Source: Acetobacter lovaniensis (GTDB taxonomy: Bacteria > Pseudomonadota > Alphaproteobacteria > Acetobacterales > Acetobacteraceae). From it: a DNA stretch of 64,000 bases. Position 1 is the stretch's first letter; each line of letters opens with the position of its first letter. The position numbers and the translations under genes are program-made. The notes beneath the pieces were generated by a model that worked only from the letters and a program-made list of their open reading frames with translations, did no database searches and was not told the DNA's origin. Location: the NCBI RefSeq assembly GCF_014207635.1, contig NZ_JACHIE010000001.1, positions 644,834-708,833 on the forward strand, in the 5' to 3' direction. Positions 29,290 to 38,849 of this stretch are shown piece after piece.

Positions 29290-29910
29290 ATGACAACCTT
29301 CACCCAGCCCGGACCCGCAGTCCGGCCAGCCAGTCTGCCCCGCCGCCAGACCGCGCGCCGGGTGTGTGTTGCCACGGCGGCTGCATCGTTTGGCCTGTAT
29401 CTGGCCTCCCCTTTTGTCACGTTGTGGTCTGTCGCCTCCGACCTGCAACGCCACGATGCCGTAGCCCTGGGCCGGATGATCAACTGGGGCGCGCTTGATG
29501 CCTCACTCAAACGGCAGACACTGGCTGGCCTGCACCTGAACATCCAGCCCGCAGCGGATGAACTGCCTGATTTCGGGTCGTCCTTTGCCACGACAGCCGT
29601 ATCCAACGCAGTGGATACCACGGTCACGCAGGCCAACCTTGGCACATTGCTGGATGAGGCCCTGCCCAGTTCCGCGCCCTCGGCGCAGTCCGGTACGCCG
29701 TCCTTTGCATCTCTGGCCACGCGGGCTTCGGTCCATTTCAACCGCCTGAACCAGTTTGTTATGGAACTCCCCCTGCCCGGCCATGAGCACGAAACACCCC
29801 TGCGCGTGGAATTGCGTATTCAGGGCTGGAAGTGGAAAATTACCAACGTGGAATTGCCCGTACGACGCGCTCCCATCATGCAGGCATCGGCTACGCCTTC
29901 CAACACCTGA
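29290..29910 (+). CDS. DUF2939-type membrane-anchored protein
   Basis: 206 aa. The ATG at 29290 lies nine bases after GAGGA; an ATG at 29281 is too close to it. One N-terminal hydrophobic segment (~28-48) running into YLASPFVTLWSVASDLQRHDAVALGRMINWGALDASLKRQ, the hallmark of DUF2939. The remainder is predicted outside the cytoplasm. Function unknown for the family. It is divergent from the moeB gene and has its own bidirectional terminator. Confidence 0.75.
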   Translation: MTTFTQPGPAVRPASLPRRQTARRVCVATAAASFGLYLASPFVTLWSVASDLQRHDAVALGRMINWGALDASLKRQTLAGLHLNIQPAADELPDFGSSFATTAVSNAVDTTVTQANLGTLLDEALPSSAPSAQSGTPSFASLATRASVHFNRLNQFVMELPLPGHEHETPLRVELRIQGWKWKITNVELPVRRAPIMQASATPSNT

Positions 29911-29934
29911 AAACAGGCGGAGCGGAACCCACAA

Positions 29935-29971
29935 AAAAAGCCAGTCCTCCCTTGCGGCGGACTGGCTTTTT
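29935..29971. terminator. Bidirectional terminator between convergent genes
   Basis: AGCCAGTCC / GGACTGGCT stem (29939-29947 and 29959-29967), A-run on the left and T-run on the right, so it can stop both the DUF2939 gene and the DUF3126 gene. Confidence 0.92.
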
Positions 29972-29985
29972 GCTGTCGCTACAGT

Positions 29986-30213
29986 TCAGGCGCGGGGCAG
30001 GTCTTCTTCCAGCACCACCATATTTATGGCGTAGCTGACATCGCCATCTTCATCATCACGATGGACGGTGCCGATAACTTCACCCTTTACGGCCAGTTCG
30101 ACCGACATACCTGCACGCGGGGCCGGGTTTACAGTCAGTTCAGGCGAACCCAGCAGGCGGCGCAGCGCGCTCTGGAGGCGGGTGATCTCTGAAGCAGAAA
30201 GAGAAGCGCTCAT
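29986..30213 (-). CDS. DUF3126 family protein
   Basis: 75 aa from ATG 30213, which lies nine bases after AAGGA (the ATG at 30222 is adjacent to it). Pattern LQSALRRLLGSPELTV...VELAVKGEVIGTVHRDDEDGDVSYAINMVVLEEDL matches the small alphaproteobacterial DUF3126 family. Cytoplasmic, function unknown. Confidence 0.85.
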   Translation of the reverse strand: MSASLSASEITRLQSALRRLLGSPELTVNPAPRAGMSVELAVKGEVIGTVHRDDEDGDVSYAINMVVLEEDLPRA

Positions 30214-30456
30214 GTCATTCATTCCTTAGTCGAGCCAAATCACGCATCAGGAAAAACAGGGCACGGGGCGTATCCGATCATCCCGCCAAAGGTGAACGAC
30301 CATAAACCCGGCGTGCGCGCCTTCCGATCTGTTCCGCACCCTATAGGCCATCCCGCTCGGGCGGGGCAACCTTTGGCAGATGTGCCACGCCCTTGCCATG
30401 CCCGCGCCACTTTCCACCATGCAACTGTCTCTCTCATCAAGGGAGATACCTACATC

Positions 30457-30975
30457 GTGCGAGCACTGCGCCCTCTTTTGTCCGCTCTGCTGATCAGCCT
30501 GTCCGCCGGGCTGTGTGTTATGGCCACGCAGGACAGGCCCCTGCCACCGACCATACAGAGCGACAGAACAGATCATGTGCTGTACATGGCAACGCATGAT
30601 GGCGTGGCCCAGACTGCAACAGCGCTCTCCCGCCCCCATGGGTGGGACGATGTGATGCAGGCTCTGGCACAGGGCAGGCCGGAAGCCGCCCGCATTGTGG
30701 CAACCGTTCTGCCACAGACCGACGCCCGTACGGCCCGGTCACTGGAGCACACGCTGCAACGCCTGCTCCCCCGCCAGCCTGCAATGGTACTGAGCGCGAC
30801 CGAGCCCAATGCGGCCGCAACTGGCAGTACCAGAAACATCTGCTCGCCCACGGGCATGTCCACCACATGGCGCAGACAGGCCGAACAGGCCGTGACCACA
30901 GTTCATGACATCCGTCTGGCTACGCGCGCGCAGACCTGCCTGCATACACTCCAGCACCGGGCTCCGTCCGCCTGA
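30457..30975 (+). CDS. Small exported hypothetical protein
   Basis: 172 aa from a GTG at 30457, preceded by GGGAG; a longer in-frame reading from 30292 lacks a sensible N-terminus. A hydrophobic start (VRALRPLLSALLISLSAGLCVMA) predicts export or anchoring. The rest is mostly helical with three cysteines (in NICSPTG and QTCLHT). No family recognised. The stretch HDGVAQTATALSRPHGWDDVMQALAQGRPEAARIV resembles a TPR-like helix pair only loosely. Confidence 0.55.
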   Translation: MRALRPLLSALLISLSAGLCVMATQDRPLPPTIQSDRTDHVLYMATHDGVAQTATALSRPHGWDDVMQALAQGRPEAARIVATVLPQTDARTARSLEHTLQRLLPRQPAMVLSATEPNAAATGSTRNICSPTGMSTTWRRQAEQAVTTVHDIRLATRAQTCLHTLQHRAPSA

Positions 30976-30981
30976 GTTGCA

Positions 30982-31006
30982 TTTTTTCAAACATTTTTGA
31001 AAAACA
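30982..31006. terminator. Possible weak AT-rich terminator
   Basis: TTTTTCAAA and TTTGAAAAA-type arms with a short loop just after the exported hypothetical. The stem is almost only A-T, so it may be a weak or non-functional structure. The rest of 31007-31191 is AT-rich and should hold the porin promoter. Confidence 0.3.
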
Positions 31007-31191
31007 CAGATTTGTTAACCAGATTTTTTTAATTTTTATCGAAAAATAGCGCTGCATTCCGTATAAGCAATGCAGCACACGCAAATGCGATATGACATGA
31101 GCGCATTTATAGCAATAATGGGAATATAAGTAATTCATTATTTGAATGAATTGCCGGACCTAATAAAAATAACAAGAAGTGACCTCGGCCC

Positions 31192-33051
31192 ATGACCGTA
31201 ATCACCCGCCACACCGCTCCAAAACCGACCAGCACCGCACACCCCCCCGTGTCCGGCCTGCGCGGTTACACGCCTTCCCTGGCGCTGCGTACCGGGCTTC
31301 TGGCCTCTGGCTCGGCCCTGCTCTGCCTATGGGCAGCCCCCATCCGGGCCGAAACCGCGCCTAATGCGGCATATCTCCATATGCCGCACACACAGCCGGA
31401 CACGCAGCCAGACGCAACGGCTGCCACCACCACCGTTACTGCCCCTGCGCATGTTACGGGGGCACGCATTGTGACGATTACCCCTCCTGCATCCCAGCCC
31501 CCCCAGTCCAGTTTTTGGGATAACAGCCGACTGCTCCCTCCCCTGACCAGCCGCCCCGAAGCCTACGGCCAGCCCCAGTCGCTTGAACTCAAGCCCCTGC
31601 CAACAGCCCTGCTGCATCAGGGACCGTGGGGCGTATTCAACACCAATACCGGGGCAGCCGCAGGCTTTGGCACCGTAGGGTATTATGCCGTCTCCCGCTG
31701 GGCGGAAGACTGGTCGAGCCTGCGCGACAAACGCAACCGGCTGGACCCTATGGATGTGCTCAAATACATTCCGTTCAACACGGAAGGCGATATTTACCTG
31801 TCACTGAGCGGCAACTTCCGGCAACACAATTTTTATGACCAGCGCGCAGGATTTGGCTCGACCAAAAAAGAGCCCTCCTACCGCAACAACTTCCGCTGGA
31901 ATACGGGCGCGGACCTGCATCTGGGCGAACATGTCCGCCTGTATGGGGAGTTGATGAGCGGTCAGGCGGCGGGGGTCAATTACTATGGCTACGCCGGGGG
32001 CCGCTGGCGCAGCAGGCTGGATGTGCAACAGGCCTTTGTGGAAGTGCGCGGCAAGGTGCTTAACGCCACCGTGGGCGGCATGGCTGGACGCATGACCTTT
32101 CTGGATGCACCACCCTACTTTACCGCAGGGAGCGTGTACCCTTCCCTGCCCTATTCATGGAATGGTCTGCGCGGCTATGCGTTCTGGAAAAACTTCCGCA
32201 TAGACGGGTTTTACCTGACCCTGACCAACACTGCGCCTTCGGCCATGTTCCACGATCAGGTCGGATGGAACTCGCGTCTGTTCGGAGCCTATACATCCTA
32301 CGCGGTGCCCAGCTTCAAGTTCCTGGGGCGCAACAGTCAGGTGTTTGTGGATACTTTCTATCTGGGGTTCATTCTCTCCAAGAGTGCCCTGCCCACTCTG
32401 GAAGGTGGCTCCATTGCGGGCTCCACCCACCGCGATACGCCGGGCACACGCATATGGGGCAATGCAGGCCCGCTGGAGTTTTCGGTTGGCGCCATGTGGC
32501 AGGGGGGTGAGTTCCGCGCGGCCAAAAACGGACCAACGCGCCCTGTTTCCGCCTATGCCATTGATGCCACGCTCTCCTGGCGGTTTGCAAAATGGCCCGG
32601 CCATCCTGCCATTGGCATACAGGTGGACAGTGTCTCAGGCGGGAATATGCACAAAGACCAGAACAGTTCCTGGGGCAGCTTTTTGTCCCCCTACGTGCCC
32701 AGCGCCTACTACCTGGATATGAGCACCTATATCGGTCAGTCCAACCTGATCGACGTAGGCCCCATTGCCACCATTGCCCCCACGCCCAACACCACCTTGC
32801 TGCTCAAGGTGCCCGCCGTGTGGCGTAACAGCCGACAGGATGCCATTTATGCCAGCGGCACCGCCTTTTACGCCTATCGCCCGCACGGGGCCTACACAGC
32901 CACCATGCCACAGGCCAGCTTTACCTGGCGGGCCACACGCCACATTACGCTTGGCATTGACGGAGAATACATTTTTGCCTCGCACACCATGACCAATGCC
33001 GGAGCCACATCTGGCGCCTTTGTACAAAGCAACATTGAACTGACCTTCTGA
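31192..33051 (+). CDS. Outer-membrane porin, alginate-export (AlgE-like) family
   Basis: 619 aa. A signal peptide ends near APIRA; a Thr/Pro-rich linker (~55-105) is followed by a beta-barrel rich in alternating aromatic strands: LSLSGNFRQHNFYDQRAG, YGELMSG, DVQQAFVEVRG, and a C-terminal strand ending in IELTF with terminal Phe. The WNGLRGYAFWKNFRIDGFYL segment is typical of Alginate_exp barrels. In acetic acid bacteria such porins have no known alginate role and may admit sugars or polyols to the periplasmic dehydrogenases (inference). It is not in an evident operon. Confidence 0.85.
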   Translation: MTVITRHTAPKPTSTAHPPVSGLRGYTPSLALRTGLLASGSALLCLWAAPIRAETAPNAAYLHMPHTQPDTQPDATAATTTVTAPAHVTGARIVTITPPASQPPQSSFWDNSRLLPPLTSRPEAYGQPQSLELKPLPTALLHQGPWGVFNTNTGAAAGFGTVGYYAVSRWAEDWSSLRDKRNRLDPMDVLKYIPFNTEGDIYLSLSGNFRQHNFYDQRAGFGSTKKEPSYRNNFRWNTGADLHLGEHVRLYGELMSGQAAGVNYYGYAGGRWRSRLDVQQAFVEVRGKVLNATVGGMAGRMTFLDAPPYFTAGSVYPSLPYSWNGLRGYAFWKNFRIDGFYLTLTNTAPSAMFHDQVGWNSRLFGAYTSYAVPSFKFLGRNSQVFVDTFYLGFILSKSALPTLEGGSIAGSTHRDTPGTRIWGNAGPLEFSVGAMWQGGEFRAAKNGPTRPVSAYAIDATLSWRFAKWPGHPAIGIQVDSVSGGNMHKDQNSSWGSFLSPYVPSAYYLDMSTYIGQSNLIDVGPIATIAPTPNTTLLLKVPAVWRNSRQDAIYASGTAFYAYRPHGAYTATMPQASFTWRATRHITLGIDGEYIFASHTMTNAGATSGAFVQSNIELTF

Positions 33052-33219
33052 CCCGCTTTGGGGCAGACAAATCCCGGTGAGCATCGTATGTGCACAAAAG
33101 AGCGGAGGATTGCGGCCTGCCCGCAAATCCTCCGCCCTTGGACCGTACGCGAGGGAACGCCAGACCACCCGCATGATGGATGGCGCAACCTCCATGACCC
33201 TCCGGGAGAGACAGGACGC

Positions 33220-35178
33220 ATGGCCAGCCCGAACCCCCAACGGGAACTCACACTCCGTGGTCTACTGCTTGGTGCGCTTATTACCGTCGTATTTACCGCA
33301 TCCAATGTGTATCTGGGCCTGCGGATCGGGCTGACATTTGCCTCATCCATACCCGCTGCGGTTATTTCCATGGCCGTGCTGCGCCTTATGGGCGGGGGCA
33401 CCCTGCTGGAAAACAACATGGTGCAAAGCCAGGCTTCGGCCGCGGGCACGCTGTCCTGCGTGTTTGCGACCTTTCCGGGGCTGATTATTGCCGGGTTCTG
33501 GACGCATTTTCCCTTCTGGCAGACGGCGGGGCTGTCCTTTGCTGGCGGGGTGCTGGGGGTACTGTTCACCATCCCGCTCCGGCGCGCGCTGGTGACACAA
33601 AGCAGCCTGCCCTACCCCGAAGGTGTGGCCGCGGCCGAAATCCTGCGCGCAGGGGCGGACAGGAGCAACCAGCGCGGCCTGCAGGCATTGATCAGCGGCG
33701 GGGTCATGGCCTCTGTTTTTTCGTTTTGCAGTGGCGGCCTGCGCCTGCTGGGCGATGGGCTTAACCTGACCGCAAGTGCGGGCAGTGCCGTCTTCCAGCT
33801 CAGTGCCGCGTTTTCCCCCGCCCTGATCGGGGCGGGGTATCTGGTTGGCCTGAGCGGGGGCATGGCCATGCTAACAGGCTGCATACTGGCATGGGGCGTG
33901 GGTGTGCCCTGGCTGACCAGCCTGTTACCCAACCCCGCGCACCTGCCCCCCGCCCAGTTTGCGCAGGACATATGGCTGCACAAGGTCCGCTTTGTGGGGG
34001 CTGGCGCCATTGCCATTGCCTCCCTCTGGACCCTGATCGAGCTCATGCCCCCCGTGCTGCGGGGCATACGCACCATGCTGCAACGCACAACGGGCCAGAC
34101 CGCCACAACAGACAAGGACCTTTCCGCCCGCACCATGGGGGGGCTTATGGTGGGAGCCATGCTGTTGCTGGCTGGTTTTTTTGCCGCCTTTCTGGCCCCC
34201 GTGGCACACGGGTTCTGGCCCATTGTTGGCGTGGCTGTGGTGTTCTGCGTTGTCTTCGGCTTTGTCATGGCCGCAGCCTGCGGGTACATGGCGGGTATTG
34301 TGGGGTCATCCTCCTCCCCCATTTCAGGCATTATCATTATTGGCGCAGTCTTGTGCGCGCTAATGATTCTGGCACTTGAGGCTCTGGGCCTGACACCTGA
34401 CGCCATGATGGCGGATGGCCAGAAACTGGCCACAGCGTTTACCATCCTGCTCCTGTCGGCCATTACCGCCACCATCGCCATTTCCAACGACAACCTGCAA
34501 GACCTCAAGACCGGCCAGCTTGTGGGGGCCAGCCCGTGGAAGCAGGAAGTCGCACTTATAGCGGGTTGCCTTGTTGGGGCTGCGGTTATCCCGCCCGTTC
34601 TCAACCTGCTGTATCAGGCATACGGGTTTACCGGCGCCATGCCCCGCCCCGGCATGGACCCCGCCCATGCCCTGTCTGCCCCCCAACCTGCCCTGATTAC
34701 CCTGATTGCCAAAGGCATTTTTACCCATTCACTGGACTGGACCATGCTTTGCGTTGGCATGGGGCTGGGGGTGGGGCTGGTCGTGCTGGATCTTGGCCTG
34801 CGCCGCCGGGGGCAGGCTCTGCCGCCGCTGGGGGTAGCCGTGGGCCTGTACCTGCCAGCCTCCGTCAGTCTGACACTGGCCTGCGGGGCCATACTGGGGT
34901 GGGTGCTCAAGCGGATCAGCCGTAACCGACAGGCCACCAGCACCACGGGCCAGAGCAGCCCGGAAGGTGGTTCCACCGGCACCATGCTGGCATCGGGCTT
35001 TATTGTGGGGGAAAGCCTGACCGGGGTGTTACTGGCTGTTCTTTCCGGCGCTACTGGGCGGGATAATGCTTTTTCCCTCGCCGCCTTTGTGCCCCAGAAC
35101 GTACCCGCCATTCTGGGCACACTGGGTTTTGGCGCATTGTGCTGGGCTTTTGCGCGCAAAACACTCCGCACGCCCTGA
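33220..35178 (+). CDS. OPT family oligopeptide transporter
   Basis: 652 aa from ATG 33220; an in-frame ATG at 33058 adds a non-hydrophobic tail and is rejected. About fourteen to sixteen membrane segments. The opening LTLRGLLLGALITVVFTASNVYLGLRIGLTFASSIPAAV and the MAGIVGSSSSPISGIIII motif are diagnostic of the bacterial OPT (YSL-like) branch. Takes up small peptides or metal chelates with protons; the substrate cannot be inferred. Confidence 0.9.
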   Translation: MASPNPQRELTLRGLLLGALITVVFTASNVYLGLRIGLTFASSIPAAVISMAVLRLMGGGTLLENNMVQSQASAAGTLSCVFATFPGLIIAGFWTHFPFWQTAGLSFAGGVLGVLFTIPLRRALVTQSSLPYPEGVAAAEILRAGADRSNQRGLQALISGGVMASVFSFCSGGLRLLGDGLNLTASAGSAVFQLSAAFSPALIGAGYLVGLSGGMAMLTGCILAWGVGVPWLTSLLPNPAHLPPAQFAQDIWLHKVRFVGAGAIAIASLWTLIELMPPVLRGIRTMLQRTTGQTATTDKDLSARTMGGLMVGAMLLLAGFFAAFLAPVAHGFWPIVGVAVVFCVVFGFVMAAACGYMAGIVGSSSSPISGIIIIGAVLCALMILALEALGLTPDAMMADGQKLATAFTILLLSAITATIAISNDNLQDLKTGQLVGASPWKQEVALIAGCLVGAAVIPPVLNLLYQAYGFTGAMPRPGMDPAHALSAPQPALITLIAKGIFTHSLDWTMLCVGMGLGVGLVVLDLGLRRRGQALPPLGVAVGLYLPASVSLTLACGAILGWVLKRISRNRQATSTTGQSSPEGGSTGTMLASGFIVGESLTGVLLAVLSGATGRDNAFSLAAFVPQNVPAILGTLGFGALCWAFARKTLRTP

Positions 35179-35210
35179 ACTCCCTGCCAGACGGCCAGCC
35201 CATAAGGCTG

Positions 35211-36020
35211 TCAGTGCTGTAAAAGCACCGGCACACGGGGGTTGGCCAGAATATAGTCGGTCACACTGCCCATAAGCCGACTATAGACCATGTTATGCTG
35301 GTACCCTCCGAGCACCAGCATGTCGGCACGGAAGGTTCCGGCCATGTCCAGCAGGGTTTCTCCCACATTGCGGCTCTCCGCAACTGGCTGCTGGGTTACG
35401 CTTACGCCGGGCAGAATATCCAGCGGCAGCGGATCGGTGGCGGATACGGCCACCTCAACCGCCTCGGCCGCCCCCACAAAGGAGCGGGCGGCAAAAAACG
35501 CGCGGCGGCAGGCGGGGGTGTCTTTCCATGCCATGAACATGCGGTCCCCGCTGGTCTGCTCCCAGAATGGGGGCACAAACAGAACGGGGCGGCCGGATTC
35601 AAAAATAGCGGCACGGGTGGCTACATGCTTTTGGGCGCTGTCCCGGTTATCGGGGAAGCCCAGAATCAGCAGGTCGGCGTCCTTGCCGTAACCTGCAATA
35701 ATGCGGTCCACCGTAATTTCGGGGTCCAGCCAGTTAACCTCCACCTTGCCCAGCCGGTCTGCGGGAGTGCCATATTCCTGCGCCAGCCACTGCTGGAAGC
35801 GGGTATGCAGGGCATCGGCCCATTCGCGCTGTCTGGCCCGCAGGGTCTGGGCCTGTGTATCGGAAAACCCCATGCGCCCCAGAATCTGCTCCGGAGGCTC
35901 CCGCGCAGCCAGCACATCAATCCGCTGCATCCCCCGGATACGGGTGAGCACCTGTGCCGCCATGCCCAGCAAAACCTCCGTCTGGTCCAGTTGGCTGAGA
36001 ATAACAAGGCACCGTTGCAT
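35211..36020 (-). CDS. Universal stress protein, tandem Usp-like
   Basis: 269 aa from ATG 36020, preceded by GAGGGAGAG. Two Usp-like halves: the N-terminal one begins MQRCLVILSQLDQTEVLL, and the second ends ADMLVLGGYQHNMVYSRLMGSVTDYIL, the ATP-binding G-x2-G-x9-GS type loop, followed by RVPVLLQH. Probably binds ATP or adenine and supports stress survival; no partner is visible. It ends convergent with the OPT gene and is divergent from the esterase. Confidence 0.85.
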   Translation of the reverse strand: MQRCLVILSQLDQTEVLLGMAAQVLTRIRGMQRIDVLAAREPPEQILGRMGFSDTQAQTLRARQREWADALHTRFQQWLAQEYGTPADRLGKVEVNWLDPEITVDRIIAGYGKDADLLILGFPDNRDSAQKHVATRAAIFESGRPVLFVPPFWEQTSGDRMFMAWKDTPACRRAFFAARSFVGAAEAVEVAVSATDPLPLDILPGVSVTQQPVAESRNVGETLLDMAGTFRADMLVLGGYQHNMVYSRLMGSVTDYILANPRVPVLLQH

Positions 36021-36151
36021 GCACTCTCCCTCTCGCACACCATAAACTATGGGTCTGACTGTGACACACCTGCCCTCTCTCTGGAAGGTGAAGAAAAAAC
36101 AGGCCCCTGCCCCTCGCATTCAGCGGCAAAGCTGGGCAAAACTGCCCCACC

Positions 36152-36979
36152 ATGCGCCATACGCGCCAGAGCAGAGGAAAGAGCAGAACAGTGTTGCTAA
36201 ACGTGAGCGAGCGCGGCCCCGAGCACCCAACGCCCGAAAAAACCCTGCCGGTTGTGCTGCTGCATGGTCTGTTTGGCCGGGCGCGCAATCTGGGTTTTGT
36301 GCAGCGCAAGCTGGCCACAACCCGGCGTACGCTGGCCATGGACCTGCGCAACCACGGTAACAGCCCCCACGGCCCCATGAGCTACCCCACCATGGCGCAG
36401 GATGTGCTGGACACAATGGAGCACCTCCACGCCAGCCCCGCCATTATGCTCGGTCACTCCATGGGGGGCAAAACCGCCATGATGGCAGCCCTGACCCACC
36501 CAACCGCCATACGCGCCCTGATTGTGGTGGACATAGCGCCCGCACAGGGCGGGTTTGACCGGCTGGACCTGCCCGACACTCTGGACAGGCTGCAATTCCC
36601 CCCATATCTGGACCTGCGCGGCGCCAACGATCTGCTGCGCCCCTATATTGCGAGTGATGCGGTACGCCAGCTTATGGCGCAGAACATACGGCTGGGGGAT
36701 AACCCCGGCTGGGCCATCGGCCTGCCCGATATTCTGGCCGCCATGCCCGACATTATGGGCTGGCCCCACCTTGCCCCGGACTTACGCTATGAAGGGCCAA
36801 CCCTGTTCATTCGCGGGGAAAACTCTCCCTATATCAGCCCGGATAACGAGCCGGCCATGCGGACACTTTTTCCTAACCACCGGCTGGAGAGCATTCGTGG
36901 TGCGGGTCACTGGGTCCATGCCGATGCCCCCCAGCGCTTTACCGAACTGGTGGAAGAGTTTCTGGCCAATATTCCCTGA
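36152..36979 (+). CDS. Alpha/beta-fold hydrolase (YbfF-like esterase)
   Basis: 275 aa, soluble. Oxyanion/start strand PVVLLHGLFGRARNLGFVQ, MDLRNHGNSPHG, nucleophile Ser103 in GHSMGGKTAM, Asp in the VVDIAP region, and His in GAGHWVHAD. The sequence pattern is that of YbfF-type esterases acting on acyl-CoA or short esters. The start could be downstream by ~15 residues. Divergent from the Usp gene. Confidence 0.85.
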   Translation: MRHTRQSRGKSRTVLLNVSERGPEHPTPEKTLPVVLLHGLFGRARNLGFVQRKLATTRRTLAMDLRNHGNSPHGPMSYPTMAQDVLDTMEHLHASPAIMLGHSMGGKTAMMAALTHPTAIRALIVVDIAPAQGGFDRLDLPDTLDRLQFPPYLDLRGANDLLRPYIASDAVRQLMAQNIRLGDNPGWAIGLPDILAAMPDIMGWPHLAPDLRYEGPTLFIRGENSPYISPDNEPAMRTLFPNHRLESIRGAGHWVHADAPQRFTELVEEFLANIP

Positions 36980-37004
36980 AGCCCCGCACGCGCGGGATAG
37001 GCTC

Positions 37005-38657
37005 TTACGCCAGAGTAACCGGCAGGCCAGCCATATCCTGCGCAACGGCCTCGGCCATGCGGATACCGTCCATGGCGGCGGAGAGGATCCCCCCGGCATA
37101 CCCTGCCCCTTCCCCCGCAGGGTACAGGCCGGGTGTATTGACGGACTGACCATCCTCCCCCCGTGGCACGCGGATAGGGGAGGACGTCCGGGTTTCCACC
37201 CCGGTCATGACCGCATCATCCATGGCAAAGCCGCGTAGTTTGCGCTCGAACCGGGGCAGGGCCTCTCGCAGGGCCTCCACCACAAAATCCGGCAGGCAGG
37301 TGGACAGGTCCGCTGGTGTTACTCCCGGTTTGTAGGAGGGCACCACATCCCCCAGCGCGGTGGATGGACGACCGGCCAGAAAATCCCCCACACGCTGGGC
37401 AGGGGCGCGATAATCCCCACCCCCGGCCAGAAATGCCTGCCGCTCCCAGTGGCGCTGGTAGGCAATGCCTGCCAGCGGGTCATCCGGGTAGTCCTCACCG
37501 GGGCGCAGTTCCACCACCATGCCCGAATTGGCGTTCCGTTCGGCACGGGAATACTGGCTCATGCCGTTGGTAACGACCTGCCCTTCCTCCGATGTTGCCG
37601 CCACGACCGTACCGCCGGGGCACATGCAGAAGGAATACACACCCCGCCCATTGGCTGCGTGGTGGACCAGCCTGTACTCGGCCGCCCCCAACTGCTCGTT
37701 GCCTGCGCTGGGGCCAAACTGGGCCGTATCAATAACCGATTGCGGGTGCTCGATCCGCACCCCCATGGAAAAGGGTTTGGCCTGCATGCTCACACCCTGT
37801 TTTTGCAGCATGGCAAACGTATCGCGCGCACTGTGGCCCACGGCGAGCACAACATGGTCTGCTGCAATAACCTCCCCGCTGGAAAGGCGCACCCCTTCCA
37901 CCTTGCGGGTGGATGCGTTGAGCAGCAGGTCATCCACTCTGGCCCCGAAACGGTATTCCCCACCGGCCTGCTCCACTTCCTGACGGATATGCTCCACCAT
38001 GGACACCAGCCGGAACGTGCCAATATGAGGGTGCGCCAGATACAGGATATCCTCCGGAGCACCGGCTTTTACAAACTCCTCCAGCACCTTGCGGCCCAGA
38101 AAGCGCGGGTCGCGCACCTGACTGTAGAGTTTACCGTCGGAAAAAGTACCGGCCCCGCCCTCACCAAACTGGACGTTGCTCTCCGGGGTCAGCACGGAGC
38201 GACGCCACAGGGCAAACGTGTCCACCGTGCGTTCACGCACAACCTTGCCACGCTCCAGCAGCAGGGGCCGCAACCCCATGCGGGCCAGAATCAGGGCGGC
38301 CATAAACCCGCATGGCCCGGCGCCGATAATAATGGGGCGTTTATACCCTTCTGCCGCGGCAAGGGCTGCGCCATTGGTAATGGGCGCATGCCAGGCCATG
38401 TCCGGCGCGGGTTGGACATGGATGTTGCCGGGGTGCGCAATCCGGTAACGGGCCAGCACATCTGCCTCGTCCCGCACGGCGCAATCCAGCGTGTACACAA
38501 GCCATATGGCAGAACGGCGGCGTGCGTCATGCCCGCGCTTGAACACGGTGTAGTGTTCCAGCGCATCCGCACCAATGCCCAACCGCTCACAGATCGCCTG
38601 CCGGAGTGCCTCGGGCGGGTGGTCCAGCGGTAGCCGCAGTTCAGTCAGACGGAGCAT
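37005..38657 (-). CDS. FAD-dependent dehydrogenase (COG2509-type)
   Basis: 550 aa. After an N-terminal ~95-residue domain, the FAD loop is IIIGAGPCGFMAALILARMG, followed by GGAGTFSDGKLYSQVRDPR and the conserved GRGVYSFCMCPGGTVVAA with a CxC pair. The C-terminus has GLYPAGEGAGYAGGILSAAMDGIRMAEA. This is the uncharacterised FAD-dependent family found in many bacteria; substrate unknown. Monocistronic. Confidence 0.88.
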   Translation of the reverse strand: MLRLTELRLPLDHPPEALRQAICERLGIGADALEHYTVFKRGHDARRRSAIWLVYTLDCAVRDEADVLARYRIAHPGNIHVQPAPDMAWHAPITNGAALAAAEGYKRPIIIGAGPCGFMAALILARMGLRPLLLERGKVVRERTVDTFALWRRSVLTPESNVQFGEGGAGTFSDGKLYSQVRDPRFLGRKVLEEFVKAGAPEDILYLAHPHIGTFRLVSMVEHIRQEVEQAGGEYRFGARVDDLLLNASTRKVEGVRLSSGEVIAADHVVLAVGHSARDTFAMLQKQGVSMQAKPFSMGVRIEHPQSVIDTAQFGPSAGNEQLGAAEYRLVHHAANGRGVYSFCMCPGGTVVAATSEEGQVVTNGMSQYSRAERNANSGMVVELRPGEDYPDDPLAGIAYQRHWERQAFLAGGGDYRAPAQRVGDFLAGRPSTALGDVVPSYKPGVTPADLSTCLPDFVVEALREALPRFERKLRGFAMDDAVMTGVETRTSSPIRVPRGEDGQSVNTPGLYPAGEGAGYAGGILSAAMDGIRMAEAVAQDMAGLPVTLA

Positions 38658-38849
38658 GGGGCGTGTTCATCCAGTATAGTTGCAAATGGGGCAAAACGAT
38701 CCTCTGGCTCCTTCCCTATTCTGGAACGGCTTGGGCGTGCAACGCCTGCCGTGCAATCGGTGGAGGATATTCCACTTCCATTCTGCGGCAACCCACCCTA
38801 GATAAAGTGGCAACCCTGAAATAGCGCCATCCTACGGCCATTTGTGTGA